Positions 20,316 to 29,208 of a DNA stretch of 64,000 nt are shown in pieces. The translations under genes were made by a program, and so were the position numbers. The notes below the pieces were generated by a model, which saw only the letters and a program-made list of their open reading frames with translations, had not been told where the DNA came from and did no database searches. How positions within the stretch are numbered: position 1 is the stretch's first letter; each line of letters opens with the position of its first letter. This DNA is from Yersinia rochesterensis (GTDB lineage: Bacteria > Pseudomonadota > Gammaproteobacteria > Enterobacterales > Enterobacteriaceae), in the NCBI RefSeq assembly GCF_003600645.1, contig NZ_CP032482.1, positions 1,550,001 through 1,614,000 on the forward strand. Reading direction: 5' to 3'.

Positions 20316-21353
20316 ATGGCCGCTCTGCATTCAACTGGAAACAGTATTACTATTCGCGATGTGGCCTCACGGGCGGGCGTTTCGCTGGCCACAGTTTCAA
20401 GAGTGCTTAATAACAGCGCCTCTATTCGGCCAGAAACTCGGGCTGCCGTGCTGAAAGCGGTGTCAGAGCTGGGCTACCGACCTAATGCCAATGCACAGGC
20501 GCTGGCAACTCAAAGCAGTGATACGGTCGGTGTGGTCGTGATGGATGTATCAGATCCCTTTTTTGGTGCATTGGTGAAAGCGGTAGACACTGTTGCACAG
20601 CGACATCAAAAATATCTATTAATTGGCAATAGTTATCACCAAGCAGATAAGGAGCGGCACGCCATTGAGGTGTTACTCCGCCAGCGATGTAATGCTTTGG
20701 TGGTTCACGCTAAGGTATTGAGTGACGGTGAATTAATTGCCTTTTTGGACCAAGTTCCCGGCATGGTTCTGATTAATCGAATCATTCCCGGGTTTGAGCA
20801 TCGTTGCGTCGGATTAGATAATGTTAGCGGTGCGCAAATGGCGTGTCGCCTGCTGCTCAAACATGGTCATCAGCGCATTGGTTTCCTCGGTTCTAATCAC
20901 CCCATAGATGATGTAATGCAGCGCCAGATTGGGTACCTCAAGGCACTTGAGGGTGCCGGTATTACTGTACCTGATACTTGGCGCGCCTATGGTACTCCGG
21001 ACTTAGCCGGAGGAGAGCGGGCTATGATTGACCTGCTGGGGCGCAATTTGCAACTCAGTGCAGTGTTTGCCTATAACGACTCAATGGCTGCTGGCGCACT
21101 GGCGGTGCTAAAAGAAAATGGTATCAGTGTCCCTGAGCAGTTTTCGCTGGTGGGTTTTGATGATATCCCGATTGCTCGCTATACCAGCCCTAAATTAACC
21201 ACAGTCCGCTATCCTATTGTTTCTATGGCAACTTTAGCCACAGAGCTGGCGCTTGAAGGTGCCAGCCGTGCGCCAGACTCACATGCGGTCTATTGTTTTA
21301 ATCCTACACTGGTGCCCCGGCATTCTGTCGCAATTTGTGGTGTCGCTCACTAG
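20316..21353 (+). CDS. galS: Galactose isorepressor GalS (LacI family)
   Basis: Transcription repressor of the mgl galactose-uptake operon, released by galactose. The 345-aa protein has the Lac[27 protein letters not shown] at about residues 9-31, the hinge region [13 protein letters not shown] and a periplasmic-binding-like sugar domain ([17 protein letters not shown]). The position directly before mglB and the gal operators upstream of both genes favour galS over its paralogue galR. Confidence 0.9.
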   Translation: MAALHSTGNSITIRDVASRAGVSLATVSRVLNNSASIRPETRAAVLKAVSELGYRPNANAQALATQSSDTVGVVVMDVSDPFFGALVKAVDTVAQRHQKYLLIGNSYHQADKERHAIEVLLRQRCNALVVHAKVLSDGELIAFLDQVPGMVLINRIIPGFEHRCVGLDNVSGAQMACRLLLKHGHQRIGFLGSNHPIDDVMQRQIGYLKALEGAGITVPDTWRAYGTPDLAGGERAMIDLLGRNLQLSAVFAYNDSMAAGALAVLKENGISVPEQFSLVGFDDIPIARYTSPKLTTVRYPIVSMATLATELALEGASRAPDSHAVYCFNPTLVPRHSVAICGVAH

Positions 21354-21369
21354 TTCGGTATTTATTCTT

Positions 21370-21385
21370 GTGTAACCGTTTTCAA
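21370..21385. promoter_or_regulatory. GalS operator upstream of mglBAC
   Basis: GTGTAACCGTTTTCAA matches the gal operator pattern closely and overlaps the flank of the CRP site that follows by one base. Confidence 0.75.
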
Positions 21386-21406
21386 TCTGTGAGAAAATTC
21401 ACAGAT
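21385..21406. promoter_or_regulatory. CRP site upstream of mglBAC
   Basis: ATCTGTGAGAAAATTCACAGAT is a perfect 22-bp palindrome around TGTGA-N6-TCACA, as strong as CRP sites get by eye. The remaining 300 bp to mglB hold the untranslated leader; no other feature is supported there. Confidence 0.85.
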
Positions 21407-21706
21407 TCTTAACAACGGCCCGTCTATGCTCTAGTTGTTTTCTACCTGAATGTATCAATATGTCATCAGTTACCGGATAAAAAAATACACGGTAGCGGGT
21501 TTTAGAATAGCGATTTACAAACGCGAGTTCCGCAAACGACGAGTTTGTAAATGACATGGTTTTTGACGACTCAGGCAGCTTTTCGGAGTGGAGTGTGTTC
21601 AAGGACGAAAGATATGAGTGTCAGCTGCTTTGAACGATGGGTTTTTCTCACGTTAAGGCGATGGTGTTATCACCCTGTACTACCCTACATAAACCCGGAG
21701 ATACAA

Positions 21707-22699
21707 ATGAATAAGAAGGTTTTCACATTAGCGACTCTGGTTGCCAGCATGATGTTCGGCGCGGCGGCTCAAGCTGATACCCGTATTGGTGTCACTATTT
21801 ATAAATATGATGACAACTTTATGTCCGTGGTCCGTAAAGCTATCGAGAAAGATGCTAAAGCATCTCCTGATGTTACCTTACTGATGAATGACTCTCAGAA
21901 TGACCAATCCAAGCAAAACGATCAAATCGACGTGTTGCTGGCGAAAGGCGTAAAAGCGTTGGCAATCAACTTGGTTGACCCAGCCGCAGCGCCGGTGGTT
22001 ATTGATAAAGCCCGCGCAAACGATGTTCCAATCGTGTTCTATAACAAAGAACCTTCACGCAAAGCGCTTGATAGCTATGACAAAGCTTATTATGTAGGGA
22101 CTGATTCCAAAGAATCTGGTGTTATCCAGGGTGAGTTAATCGCCAAACATTGGCAAGCCAATCCAAATTGGGATTTGAACAAAGACGGCAAAATTCAATT
22201 TGTGCTGTTGAAAGGCGAGCCAGGTCACCCAGATGCAGAAGCTCGTACCACCTATGTTATCAAGACCCTTAACGAGAAAGGCATCCCGACACAACAATTG
22301 CAGTTAGATACCGCAATGTGGGATACCGCACAGGCTAAAGATAAGATGGATGCGTGGCTATCTGGCCCGAACGCCAACAAAATTGAAGTGGTTATCGCTA
22401 ATAACGATGCCATGGCAATGGGTGCAGTGGAAGCATTGAAAGCGCATAACAAAACCAGCATTCCAGTCTTTGGTGTTGACGCCTTACCAGAAGCATTAGC
22501 TCTGGTGAAATCAGGTAAAATGGCCGGTACTGTTCTGAACGATGCCAACAATCAAGCTAAAGCGACCTTTGATCTGGCTAAAAATCTGGCCGATGGCAAA
22601 CCTGCTGCCGAAGGCACTAAATGGAAAATCGAAAACAAAATCGTACGAATTCCATATGTAGGTGTTGATAAAGATAACCTGGCTGAATTTACTAAATAA
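21707..22699 (+). CDS. mglB: Galactose/glucose-binding protein MglB
   Basis: Periplasmic high-affinity receptor for galactose and glucose, serving both the MglAC transporter and chemotaxis. The 330-aa precursor has a signal peptide ([23 protein letters not shown], cut after residue 23), the core [16 protein letters not shown], and the EF-hand-like calcium loop DLNKDGKIQ. The start is ATG 21707 with CGGAG seven bases upstream; the open frame back to 21551 has no signal peptide at its start and is rejected. Confidence 0.95.
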   Translation: MNKKVFTLATLVASMMFGAAAQADTRIGVTIYKYDDNFMSVVRKAIEKDAKASPDVTLLMNDSQNDQSKQNDQIDVLLAKGVKALAINLVDPAAAPVVIDKARANDVPIVFYNKEPSRKALDSYDKAYYVGTDSKESGVIQGELIAKHWQANPNWDLNKDGKIQFVLLKGEPGHPDAEARTTYVIKTLNEKGIPTQQLQLDTAMWDTAQAKDKMDAWLSGPNANKIEVVIANNDAMAMGAVEALKAHNKTSIPVFGVDALPEALALVKSGKMAGTVLNDANNQAKATFDLAKNLADGKPAAEGTKWKIENKIVRIPYVGVDKDNLAEFTK

Positions 22700-22766
22700 T
22701 AGCCAGTAGCCGTGATGGGATGTACCCACAGCAGCTCTAACCGCTATGGGTAAAGACGTTATTAAT

Positions 22767-22818
22767 AACCTTCTGGCCCCGTTCTTGGGTGACCAGCACC
22801 GGGGTGGAAGGTTTTTTT
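22767..22818 (+). terminator. Attenuating terminator between mglB and mglA
   Basis: AACCTTC...CCCCG pairs with CGGGG...GAAGGTT across a short interior mismatch and is followed by TTTTTTT. A leaky terminator here would explain abundant MglB relative to MglA and MglC. Confidence 0.75.
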
Positions 22819-22905
22819 GCATTGATCCTTATTTTGAATATGCGCTAAACGACTGGTGCTGTATATATCCAGGACGTCAGTGGCAATTCTTAGCCAGGTA
22901 CAACT

Positions 22906-24426
22906 ATGGCCGATATTAATACAGCACAACCTCGTGAGTGGTTGCTGGAAATGAGTAATATTGATAAATCATTTCCGGGCGTAAAGGCGTTAGATAACGT
23001 AAATCTTAAAGTGCGGCCAAATTCGATCCATGCCTTAATGGGAGAGAATGGTGCAGGTAAGTCAACGCTATTAAAATGTCTGTTTGGTATCTATAAAAAA
23101 GACTCTGGAAGTATTATCTTTCAGGGGCAAGAAATAGAATTTAAAAGTTCTAAAGAAGCATTAGAACATGGTGTTTCTATGGTGCATCAGGAGTTAAACC
23201 TGGTATTACAACGCACCGTAATGGATAATATGTGGTTGGGGCGTTATCCAACTAAGGGTTTCTTTGTCGATCAAGATAAAATGTACAAAGATACCAAAGC
23301 AATCTTCGATGAATTGGATATTGATATTGATCCACGCGATAAAGTTGCCACTTTATCGGTATCCCAAATGCAAATGATCGAAATTGCCAAAGCTTTCTCT
23401 TACAATGCCAAAATCGTCATTATGGATGAACCCACTTCTTCATTAACTGAGAAAGAAGTTAATCATTTATTTACGATTATCCGCAAATTAAAAGATCGCG
23501 GCTGCGGAATTGTTTATATCTCCCATAAAATGGAAGAAATATTCCAGCTGTGTGATGAAATTACTATTTTGCGCGATGGTCAGTGGATTGTGACCCAACC
23601 ACTGGAAGGGCTGACCATGGACCAGATAATCTCAATGATGGTCGGGCGTTCACTGAGTCAACGTTTCCCAGATCGCCTTAATAAGCCCGGTGAAGTCATT
23701 CTGGAAGTGAAAAATCTGACCTCACTGCGCCAACCTTCAATCCGTGATGTGTCCTTTGATTTGCATAAAGGTGAGATTCTGGGAATTGCCGGGTTGGTGG
23801 GGGCAAAGCGCACCGATATTGTTGAAACTTTATTTGGTATCCGCGAAAAAGTAGCTGGCACTATTAAGTTGCATGGTAAGAGTATTAATAATCACAGCGC
23901 CAATGAAGCTATTAATCACGGTTTTGCCTTAGTGACGGAAGAGCGCCGTTCAACCGGGATTTATGCTTATCTCGATGTTGGCTTTAATTCCCTAATTTCT
24001 AATATTCGTAATTATAAAAATAAATTTGGGCTGCTGGATAATACCCGCATGAAAAGCGACACCCAATGGGTTATTGACGCTATGCGAGTAAAAACACCCG
24101 GTCATCGCACCAGTATTGGTTCTTTATCGGGTGGGAATCAGCAGAAAGTTATTATTGGCCGTTGGTTACTGACTCAACCAGAAATATTAATGTTGGATGA
24201 ACCGACTCGGGGGATTGACGTCGGTGCTAAGTTTGAAATCTATCAGTTAATGACTGAACTAGCGAAGAAAGACAAAGGAATTATTATTATTTCCTCTGAA
24301 ATGCCTGAGCTATTAGGGATTACTGACAGAATTTTGGTAATGAGTAATGGTCAGGTTGCGGGAATTGTTGAAACAAAACAAACCACGCAAAATGAAATAT
24401 TACGTCTTGCATCCTTGCATCTCTAA
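22906..24426 (+). CDS. mglA: Galactose/methyl-galactoside import ATPase MglA
   Basis: Tandem-domain ATPase of the sugar ABC importer, on the cytosolic face of the membrane. The first half has a normal Walker A (GENGAGKS), Walker B ([13 protein letters not shown]) and signature LSVSQMQM. The second half has the degenerate P-loop GLVGAKRTD, as in other MglA/RbsA proteins, with LSGGNQQK and [10 protein letters not shown]. Length 506 aa, as in E. coli. It is 206 bp after mglB behind the attenuating hairpin and 20 bp before mglC. Confidence 0.95.
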   Translation: MADINTAQPREWLLEMSNIDKSFPGVKALDNVNLKVRPNSIHALMGENGAGKSTLLKCLFGIYKKDSGSIIFQGQEIEFKSSKEALEHGVSMVHQELNLVLQRTVMDNMWLGRYPTKGFFVDQDKMYKDTKAIFDELDIDIDPRDKVATLSVSQMQMIEIAKAFSYNAKIVIMDEPTSSLTEKEVNHLFTIIRKLKDRGCGIVYISHKMEEIFQLCDEITILRDGQWIVTQPLEGLTMDQIISMMVGRSLSQRFPDRLNKPGEVILEVKNLTSLRQPSIRDVSFDLHKGEILGIAGLVGAKRTDIVETLFGIREKVAGTIKLHGKSINNHSANEAINHGFALVTEERRSTGIYAYLDVGFNSLISNIRNYKNKFGLLDNTRMKSDTQWVIDAMRVKTPGHRTSIGSLSGGNQQKVIIGRWLLTQPEILMLDEPTRGIDVGAKFEIYQLMTELAKKDKGIIIISSEMPELLGITDRILVMSNGQVAGIVETKQTTQNEILRLASLHL

Positions 24427-24446
24427 TCTAGTCGAAGGTTCTTATT

Positions 24447-25457
24447 ATGAATGCGTTAAATAAGAAAAGCATGCTCACTTACCTTAAAGAGAGCGGGATT
24501 TACGTCGTATTATTCGTATTGCTGGCAATAATTATTGTCAAGGACCCGACATTTTTAAGCCTGATGAACTTAAGTAATATTCTGACCCAATCTTCTGTGC
24601 GTATTATTATCGCGCTCGGTGTTGCGGGGCTGATTGTGACTCAAGGGACTGACTTATCCGCCGGTCGTCAGGTGGGGTTAGCGGCAGTGGTTGCAGCTAC
24701 AATGCTGCAAGCCATGGATAACGTTAATAAAGTTTTCCCAGATTTGCAGACTGTACCTATTCCGATCGTTATTTTAACCGTGTGTTTGATTGGTGCGATT
24801 ATCGGATTGGTCAACGGTATTATCATTGCTTACCTGAATGTGACACCATTTATTACCACATTGGGCACCATGATTATTGTTTACGGGATTAACTCCCTGT
24901 ATTACGACTTCGTGGGCGCATCACCGATTGCCGGTTTTGACCCTGCATTCTCAACCTTTGCACAAGGGTTCTTGCGATTTGGTGATTTCAAACTCTCTTA
25001 CATTACTTTCTATGCTTTGATTGCTATCGTTTTTGTTTGGGTACTGTGGAATAAAACGCGCTTTGGTAAAAATATCTTCGCCATCGGCGGTAACCCAGAG
25101 GCAGCAAAAGTTTCTGGTGTGAATGTGCCACTAAACTTAATCATGATTTATGCGCTGTCTGGTGTGTTCTATGCATTCGGCGGGATGTTGGAAGCTGGCC
25201 GTATCGGTAGTGCGACGAATAACTTAGGCTTCATGTATGAGTTAGACGCAATCGCCGCTTGCGTGGTCGGCGGGGTGTCATTCAGCGGCGGTGTCGGTAC
25301 GGTTATCGGCGTGGTGACCGGGGTAATCATCTTTACTGTGATTAACTACGGGCTGACTTATATCGGTGTGAACCCGTATTGGCAGTACATTATTAAGGGC
25401 GCGATTATTATCTTTGCGGTAGCACTGGACTCACTGAAATACGCTAAGAAGAAATAA
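24447..25457 (+). CDS. mglC: Galactose/methyl-galactoside permease MglC
   Basis: Membrane-spanning subunit of the MglBAC importer; 336 aa, hydrophobic almost throughout. Conserved blocks include SVRIIIALGVAGLIVTQGTDLSAGRQVGL (in parts), NVTPFITTLGTM and the cytosolic loop AIGGNPEAAKVSGVNV that contacts the ATPase. Last gene of the operon, closed by a strong terminator. Confidence 0.95.
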   Translation: MNALNKKSMLTYLKESGIYVVLFVLLAIIIVKDPTFLSLMNLSNILTQSSVRIIIALGVAGLIVTQGTDLSAGRQVGLAAVVAATMLQAMDNVNKVFPDLQTVPIPIVILTVCLIGAIIGLVNGIIIAYLNVTPFITTLGTMIIVYGINSLYYDFVGASPIAGFDPAFSTFAQGFLRFGDFKLSYITFYALIAIVFVWVLWNKTRFGKNIFAIGGNPEAAKVSGVNVPLNLIMIYALSGVFYAFGGMLEAGRIGSATNNLGFMYELDAIAACVVGGVSFSGGVGTVIGVVTGVIIFTVINYGLTYIGVNPYWQYIIKGAIIIFAVALDSLKYAKKK

Positions 25458-25475
25458 TCGACCATTAGCAGTAAA

Positions 25476-25509
25476 AAAAGCCAGCCAGAGTCAAACTCGG
25501 CTGGCTTTT
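25476..25509. terminator. Bidirectional terminator between mglC and focA
   Basis: AAAAGCCAGCC (25476-25486) pairs with GGCTGGCTTTT (25499-25509), with an inner GAG/CTC. T-runs exist on both strands, so it can end both mglC (+) and focA (-). Confidence 0.88.
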
Positions 25510-25568
25510 AATTGTCATTTTTTTCGTCATAATTGTCGAAAGATACCATGATGTCTGGCGCACTAGAT

Positions 25569-26423
25569 TCAGTGAGCCGGATTACGCAGATAGATAATCC
25601 AGTAGGTCAAACCTACTAATAATCCGCCACCAATGATATTACCGAGAGTCACCGGAATAAGATTATCAATAATAAAATTAGACATTGTGAGGGCAGGGAA
25701 TTGCTCTGGTGCTGCATTAATTGAATGCCAGAATTCAGGTGATGCAAAATCACGAATCACAATAGCTAATGGGATCAAAAACATATTAGCAATGCTGTGC
25801 TCAAATCCACTGGCAACAAACATGCCAATGGGAAGTAGCATCACCACGATTTTGTCTGTCAAAGTATGGCCTGAATAACTCATCCATACAGCCAGGCAGA
25901 CCATCAGATTAGCTAATATCCCCAAACACACAGCTTCTACAAAGGTATGGTGCAATTTATGGTCGGCTGTTTGCAGCACATTTAAGCCCCATAAACCATT
26001 CGCCGCGGTATGCTGTCCAGCAAACCAAATCAGAGCAACAAAAAACAATGCGCCAATCAAATTACCAAAATAGACATTAATCCAATTGGCCATTAATTGC
26101 CGCCAATTTATCTTGCCGCTGGCTTTCGCTACCACAATCAACACCGTAGAGGTGAATAAATCAGCACCACAAATAATTACCAGAATCAGGCCGAGGGAGA
26201 AACATAAACCGCCGACTAATTTTGCCAGCCCATATGCCACACCTGCGGTGCCGGTGGTAGCTGTAATGTAGAAGACAAAAGCAATGGAGATAAAAACACC
26301 TGCTGTTATGGCTAAATAAAAGGTTGTGGCGGGATTCTTAGTGGCCTTATATATACCAACTTGCTCTGCAAGTTTTGCCATATCAACCGGAAGTCGTAGA
26401 TCAAAGGGATTTTCAATACTCAT
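25569..26423 (-). CDS. focA: Formate channel of the FocA family
   Basis: Pentameric inner-membrane formate/nitrite-transporter-family channel. The 284-aa protein matches E. coli FocA throughout: SIENPFDLRLPVDMAKLAEQ, TFYLAITAGVFISIAFVFYITAT, CGADLFTSTVLIVVAKASG, WMSYSGHTLTDK and the conserved VASGFEHSIANMF. The start is ATG 26423 after AAGGAG; the frame is open to 26510, but that region contains the sigma-54-like promoter. There is no pflB beside it, so it serves the formate hydrogenlyase locus, the position of focB in E. coli, yet by sequence it is FocA-like. Confidence 0.9.
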   Translation of the reverse strand: MSIENPFDLRLPVDMAKLAEQVGIYKATKNPATTFYLAITAGVFISIAFVFYITATTGTAGVAYGLAKLVGGLCFSLGLILVIICGADLFTSTVLIVVAKASGKINWRQLMANWINVYFGNLIGALFFVALIWFAGQHTAANGLWGLNVLQTADHKLHHTFVEAVCLGILANLMVCLAVWMSYSGHTLTDKIVVMLLPIGMFVASGFEHSIANMFLIPLAIVIRDFASPEFWHSINAAPEQFPALTMSNFIIDNLIPVTLGNIIGGGLLVGLTYWIIYLRNPAH

Positions 26424-26493
26424 TGATAACTCCTTGTTGCTTATTTTATTGTTAAGATAAAAATAAATATTTATTTTAGTGACAGGAGTTTCA

Positions 26494-26509
26494 TGCATTT
26501 TCCATACCA
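26494..26509 (-). promoter_or_regulatory. Sigma-54-type promoter of focA
   Basis: Minus strand TGGTATGGAAAATGCA has GG-N10-GC spacing, about 70 bp before the focA start. The -24 box is TGGTAT rather than TGGCAC, so it is weaker than the other three sites of this locus. Confidence 0.5.
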
Positions 26510-26849
26510 TGAAACAGATGGGGCGATTATAAATTGGGTGATGAGTCAGATTAAGTATTTCTATTGGTGATTTTCAGTCAGTATTACTCATATCGTTATA
26601 TAATAATCTATACATCGATGTGCCGGTGATGGATATAAATTGTCACGATATGTTTTAATGTAACTTAATGTTTTATTGAATTTTTAATCTGAATGAGACG
26701 TGATTTCAATCATGAATTGTCATAGGCTAATGTGGTGAAATAGTTTATTAATCCAGATCAAGCTTATCGTTGGTTAATATATATTTGTTCATTTCAATAC
26801 ATTAAAGTAGTTATCATCCATTTTTTGGGCTTAATTACTTTGGGTATAT

Positions 26850-29009
26850 ATGGATAGCGCAAAAAAACTACCCCGTCCCACATTGGCTCAAGTTTGGCAA
26901 GACACATTGTTCAGGGTATCGAAAAAGTTATTATTACTGCGGGATATAACCGATTTAGTTAATGAACTCAGGAAACTCTCTTTTTCTGTCATCCGTTTCC
27001 AACGGGTCAATTTATTACTGCTTAACCCCCTGTATAACCAAATGACCCTCTATACCCATGATGATGTGTCTGATACTGTCGTGGAGTCGCAAAATATTTT
27101 ATTTGCCGAAGGCCCTGGTGGCCAGGCCTGGCAGCAACAGACGCCTTTGCAAACTGACCATCAGCGTATGCAAAGGGAGTTTTCTGCTGTCTGCGATTTA
27201 GCGCCGTATCAGGAATTACATTCTGGTTGCCATTTTCCTTTGGGCCATGATAACCACTGGTCGGGCTGTGTTGAGTTTATTAAAACCGATGACAGCCAGT
27301 TTGATGAGCAAGATATTACTTTACTGGAATTATTGGCCGAGGTAGTGGCCATTGCGGTGAACAATATTACTGAGATAAACCGAGCATTTTCCGAGCGTGA
27401 ACGGTTACGCTTTGAACGGGATCATTTCCGGATATTAGTTGATGTCACCAATACGGTTATTTCTAAACTGGAGTTGGATGTATTAGCAGCAGAAGTCTCG
27501 AAAGAAATACATCGCTTTTTCAATATTGATTACATCAGTTTGGCAATATGTGGCACCCACAATGACAAAAATAAACTGAATGTTTTTTCTACCCGCTATC
27601 AGTCTGGTAAAGCGGTGCAGCATCAGCAATCCTGGGTGGATATAACAGGTACATTAGCCGGGCAGGTTTTACATAGCCGGGAATTATTGCTGGTCAATCT
27701 GGCTGATATTGCTCTCTTGGCTCCGGATGATAAACAACTGGAAAATATGCTGGACGCTGGCTTACAGGCAGTCTGTCTGTTACCCCTATTTTTCGGTCAT
27801 AAGATGCTGGGCGTATTAAAACTAGCACAATGCCAAAGTGATATTTTCACCGACAGTAACCTCAAGTTGCTGCGACAAATAGCTGCGCGAATTGCTATCG
27901 CAGTCGATAACGCTTTGGCTTATAACGAAATTACCCGTTTGAAAGATTCACTGGTCAATGAAAATCTCTATTTGACTGATCAAATTATTCATAATGAAGA
28001 GTTTGGTGAAATCATCGGCCAAAGTAGCGCTATTCAAGCGGTGCTGGAACAGGTTGAAATGGTGGCCTCCAGTGATTGTACAGTGCTGATTTTGGGTGAA
28101 ACAGGAACAGGTAAAGAGTTAATTGCTCGCGCTATCCATAATTTGAGCACCCGTAAGAATAAACGCATGGTGAAAATGAACTGTGCGGCTATCCCCTCCG
28201 GCTTAATGGAGAGTGACTTATTCGGTCATGAAAAAGGAGCTTATACCGGCGCATCATCACAGCGCATTGGCCGATTTGAAATGGCAGATGGCGGTACGTT
28301 ATTTCTCGATGAGGTCGGTGATATTCCTCTTGAGCTGCAACCGAAACTCCTACGGGTACTACAAGAGCGCGAAATAGAACGATTGGGGGGCAGTAAAATT
28401 ATTCCGGTTGATGTTAGGCTAATTGCCGCAACCAACCGCGATTTAAAAACGATGATGGTGAATCGGGAATACCGCAGTGATCTCTATTATCGGCTTAATG
28501 TTTTCCCAATTGTGATTCCACCTTTGCGTGAACGCCCTGAAGATATTCCTTTACTGGTGAAATTCTTTACTCAGAAAATAGCCAAACGTATGAACCGCAC
28601 TATCGATACCATTCCGAGTGAGACATTGCGTTTGCTCAGTCGCTTACCTTGGCCGGGTAATATTCGTGAACTGGAAAATGTGATTGAGCGGGCGGTGATC
28701 CTCAGCCGTGGCACTACGTTAAATTTACAGTTAAAAGAACTGGAATATCATTTATCACCATTAGAAGTAGCCAAACCGGTGTCTGAAAAGGTTGTTCACA
28801 AAGTTTTATTACCTGAGAGTGAAGAACCGGAATTTTCAGAATCCGAACGTGCGCGAATTATTCGGGTATTACGGGAAACTAATGGCGTGGTTGCCGGGCC
28901 AAAAGGGGCGGCAATTAAGTTAGGGCTGAAACGTACGACACTGTTATCCCGCATGCAGCGGCTAGGAATATCAGTAAAAAGTATCGAAGATGAAGATGGA
29001 ATGGAGTAA
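26850..29009 (+). CDS. fhlA: Formate hydrogenlyase transcriptional activator FhlA
   Basis: Formate-sensing sigma-54 activator. Of 719 aa, residues about 30-180 and 200-345 form two GAF-type sensor domains, followed by a AAA+ domain with Walker A GETGTGKE (about 416-423), the sigma-54 contact loop GAYTGA (about 463, Tyr in place of the usual Phe) and arginine-finger regions, and a C-terminal Fis-type HTH (GPKGAAIKLGLKRTTLLSRMQRLGI region). The second half follows E. coli FhlA more closely than HyfR. It is divergent from focA across 427 bp of AT-rich DNA with no other recognisable feature. The start codon has only a weak ribosome site. Confidence 0.92.
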   Translation: MDSAKKLPRPTLAQVWQDTLFRVSKKLLLLRDITDLVNELRKLSFSVIRFQRVNLLLLNPLYNQMTLYTHDDVSDTVVESQNILFAEGPGGQAWQQQTPLQTDHQRMQREFSAVCDLAPYQELHSGCHFPLGHDNHWSGCVEFIKTDDSQFDEQDITLLELLAEVVAIAVNNITEINRAFSERERLRFERDHFRILVDVTNTVISKLELDVLAAEVSKEIHRFFNIDYISLAICGTHNDKNKLNVFSTRYQSGKAVQHQQSWVDITGTLAGQVLHSRELLLVNLADIALLAPDDKQLENMLDAGLQAVCLLPLFFGHKMLGVLKLAQCQSDIFTDSNLKLLRQIAARIAIAVDNALAYNEITRLKDSLVNENLYLTDQIIHNEEFGEIIGQSSAIQAVLEQVEMVASSDCTVLILGETGTGKELIARAIHNLSTRKNKRMVKMNCAAIPSGLMESDLFGHEKGAYTGASSQRIGRFEMADGGTLFLDEVGDIPLELQPKLLRVLQEREIERLGGSKIIPVDVRLIAATNRDLKTMMVNREYRSDLYYRLNVFPIVIPPLRERPEDIPLLVKFFTQKIAKRMNRTIDTIPSETLRLLSRLPWPGNIRELENVIERAVILSRGTTLNLQLKELEYHLSPLEVAKPVSEKVVHKVLLPESEEPEFSESERARIIRVLRETNGVVAGPKGAAIKLGLKRTTLLSRMQRLGISVKSIEDEDGME

Positions 29010-29089
29010 CTCAAAAATAAGATCCATATCTAATTACCGGTCACCCTGTTGAACCAAGGCGTGATAAATCTTTCTACTCGGACGAAGCG

Positions 29090-29200
29090 TCGCGAGCAAA
29101 GCCAGTCTGGGCGCGCCCAGCGCACAGCCACCGAAGTGTACATAAGTACATGACGGTGGCGAGCACTGCGTAAACCCAGAATGGCAAAGCGCAGTAGCCG
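29090..29200. repeat. Structured intergenic element with three hairpins
   Basis: Between converging fhlA and fdhF. CTGGGCGCGCCCAG (29107-29120) is a perfect palindrome. A nested hairpin follows, GCCACCG...TGTAC-ATAA-GTACA...CGGTGGC (29127-29160), then ACTGCG (29165-29170) pairs with CGCAGT (29190-29195). This looks like a dispersed enterobacterial intergenic repeat and may double as terminator. Confidence 0.55.
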
Positions 29201-29208
29201 TTAGTCTA

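Noticed and set aside
21551..21706. N-terminal extension of mglB
   Set aside because: It would bury the signal peptide inside the protein; ATG 21707 has a good ribosome site and the expected signal sequence.
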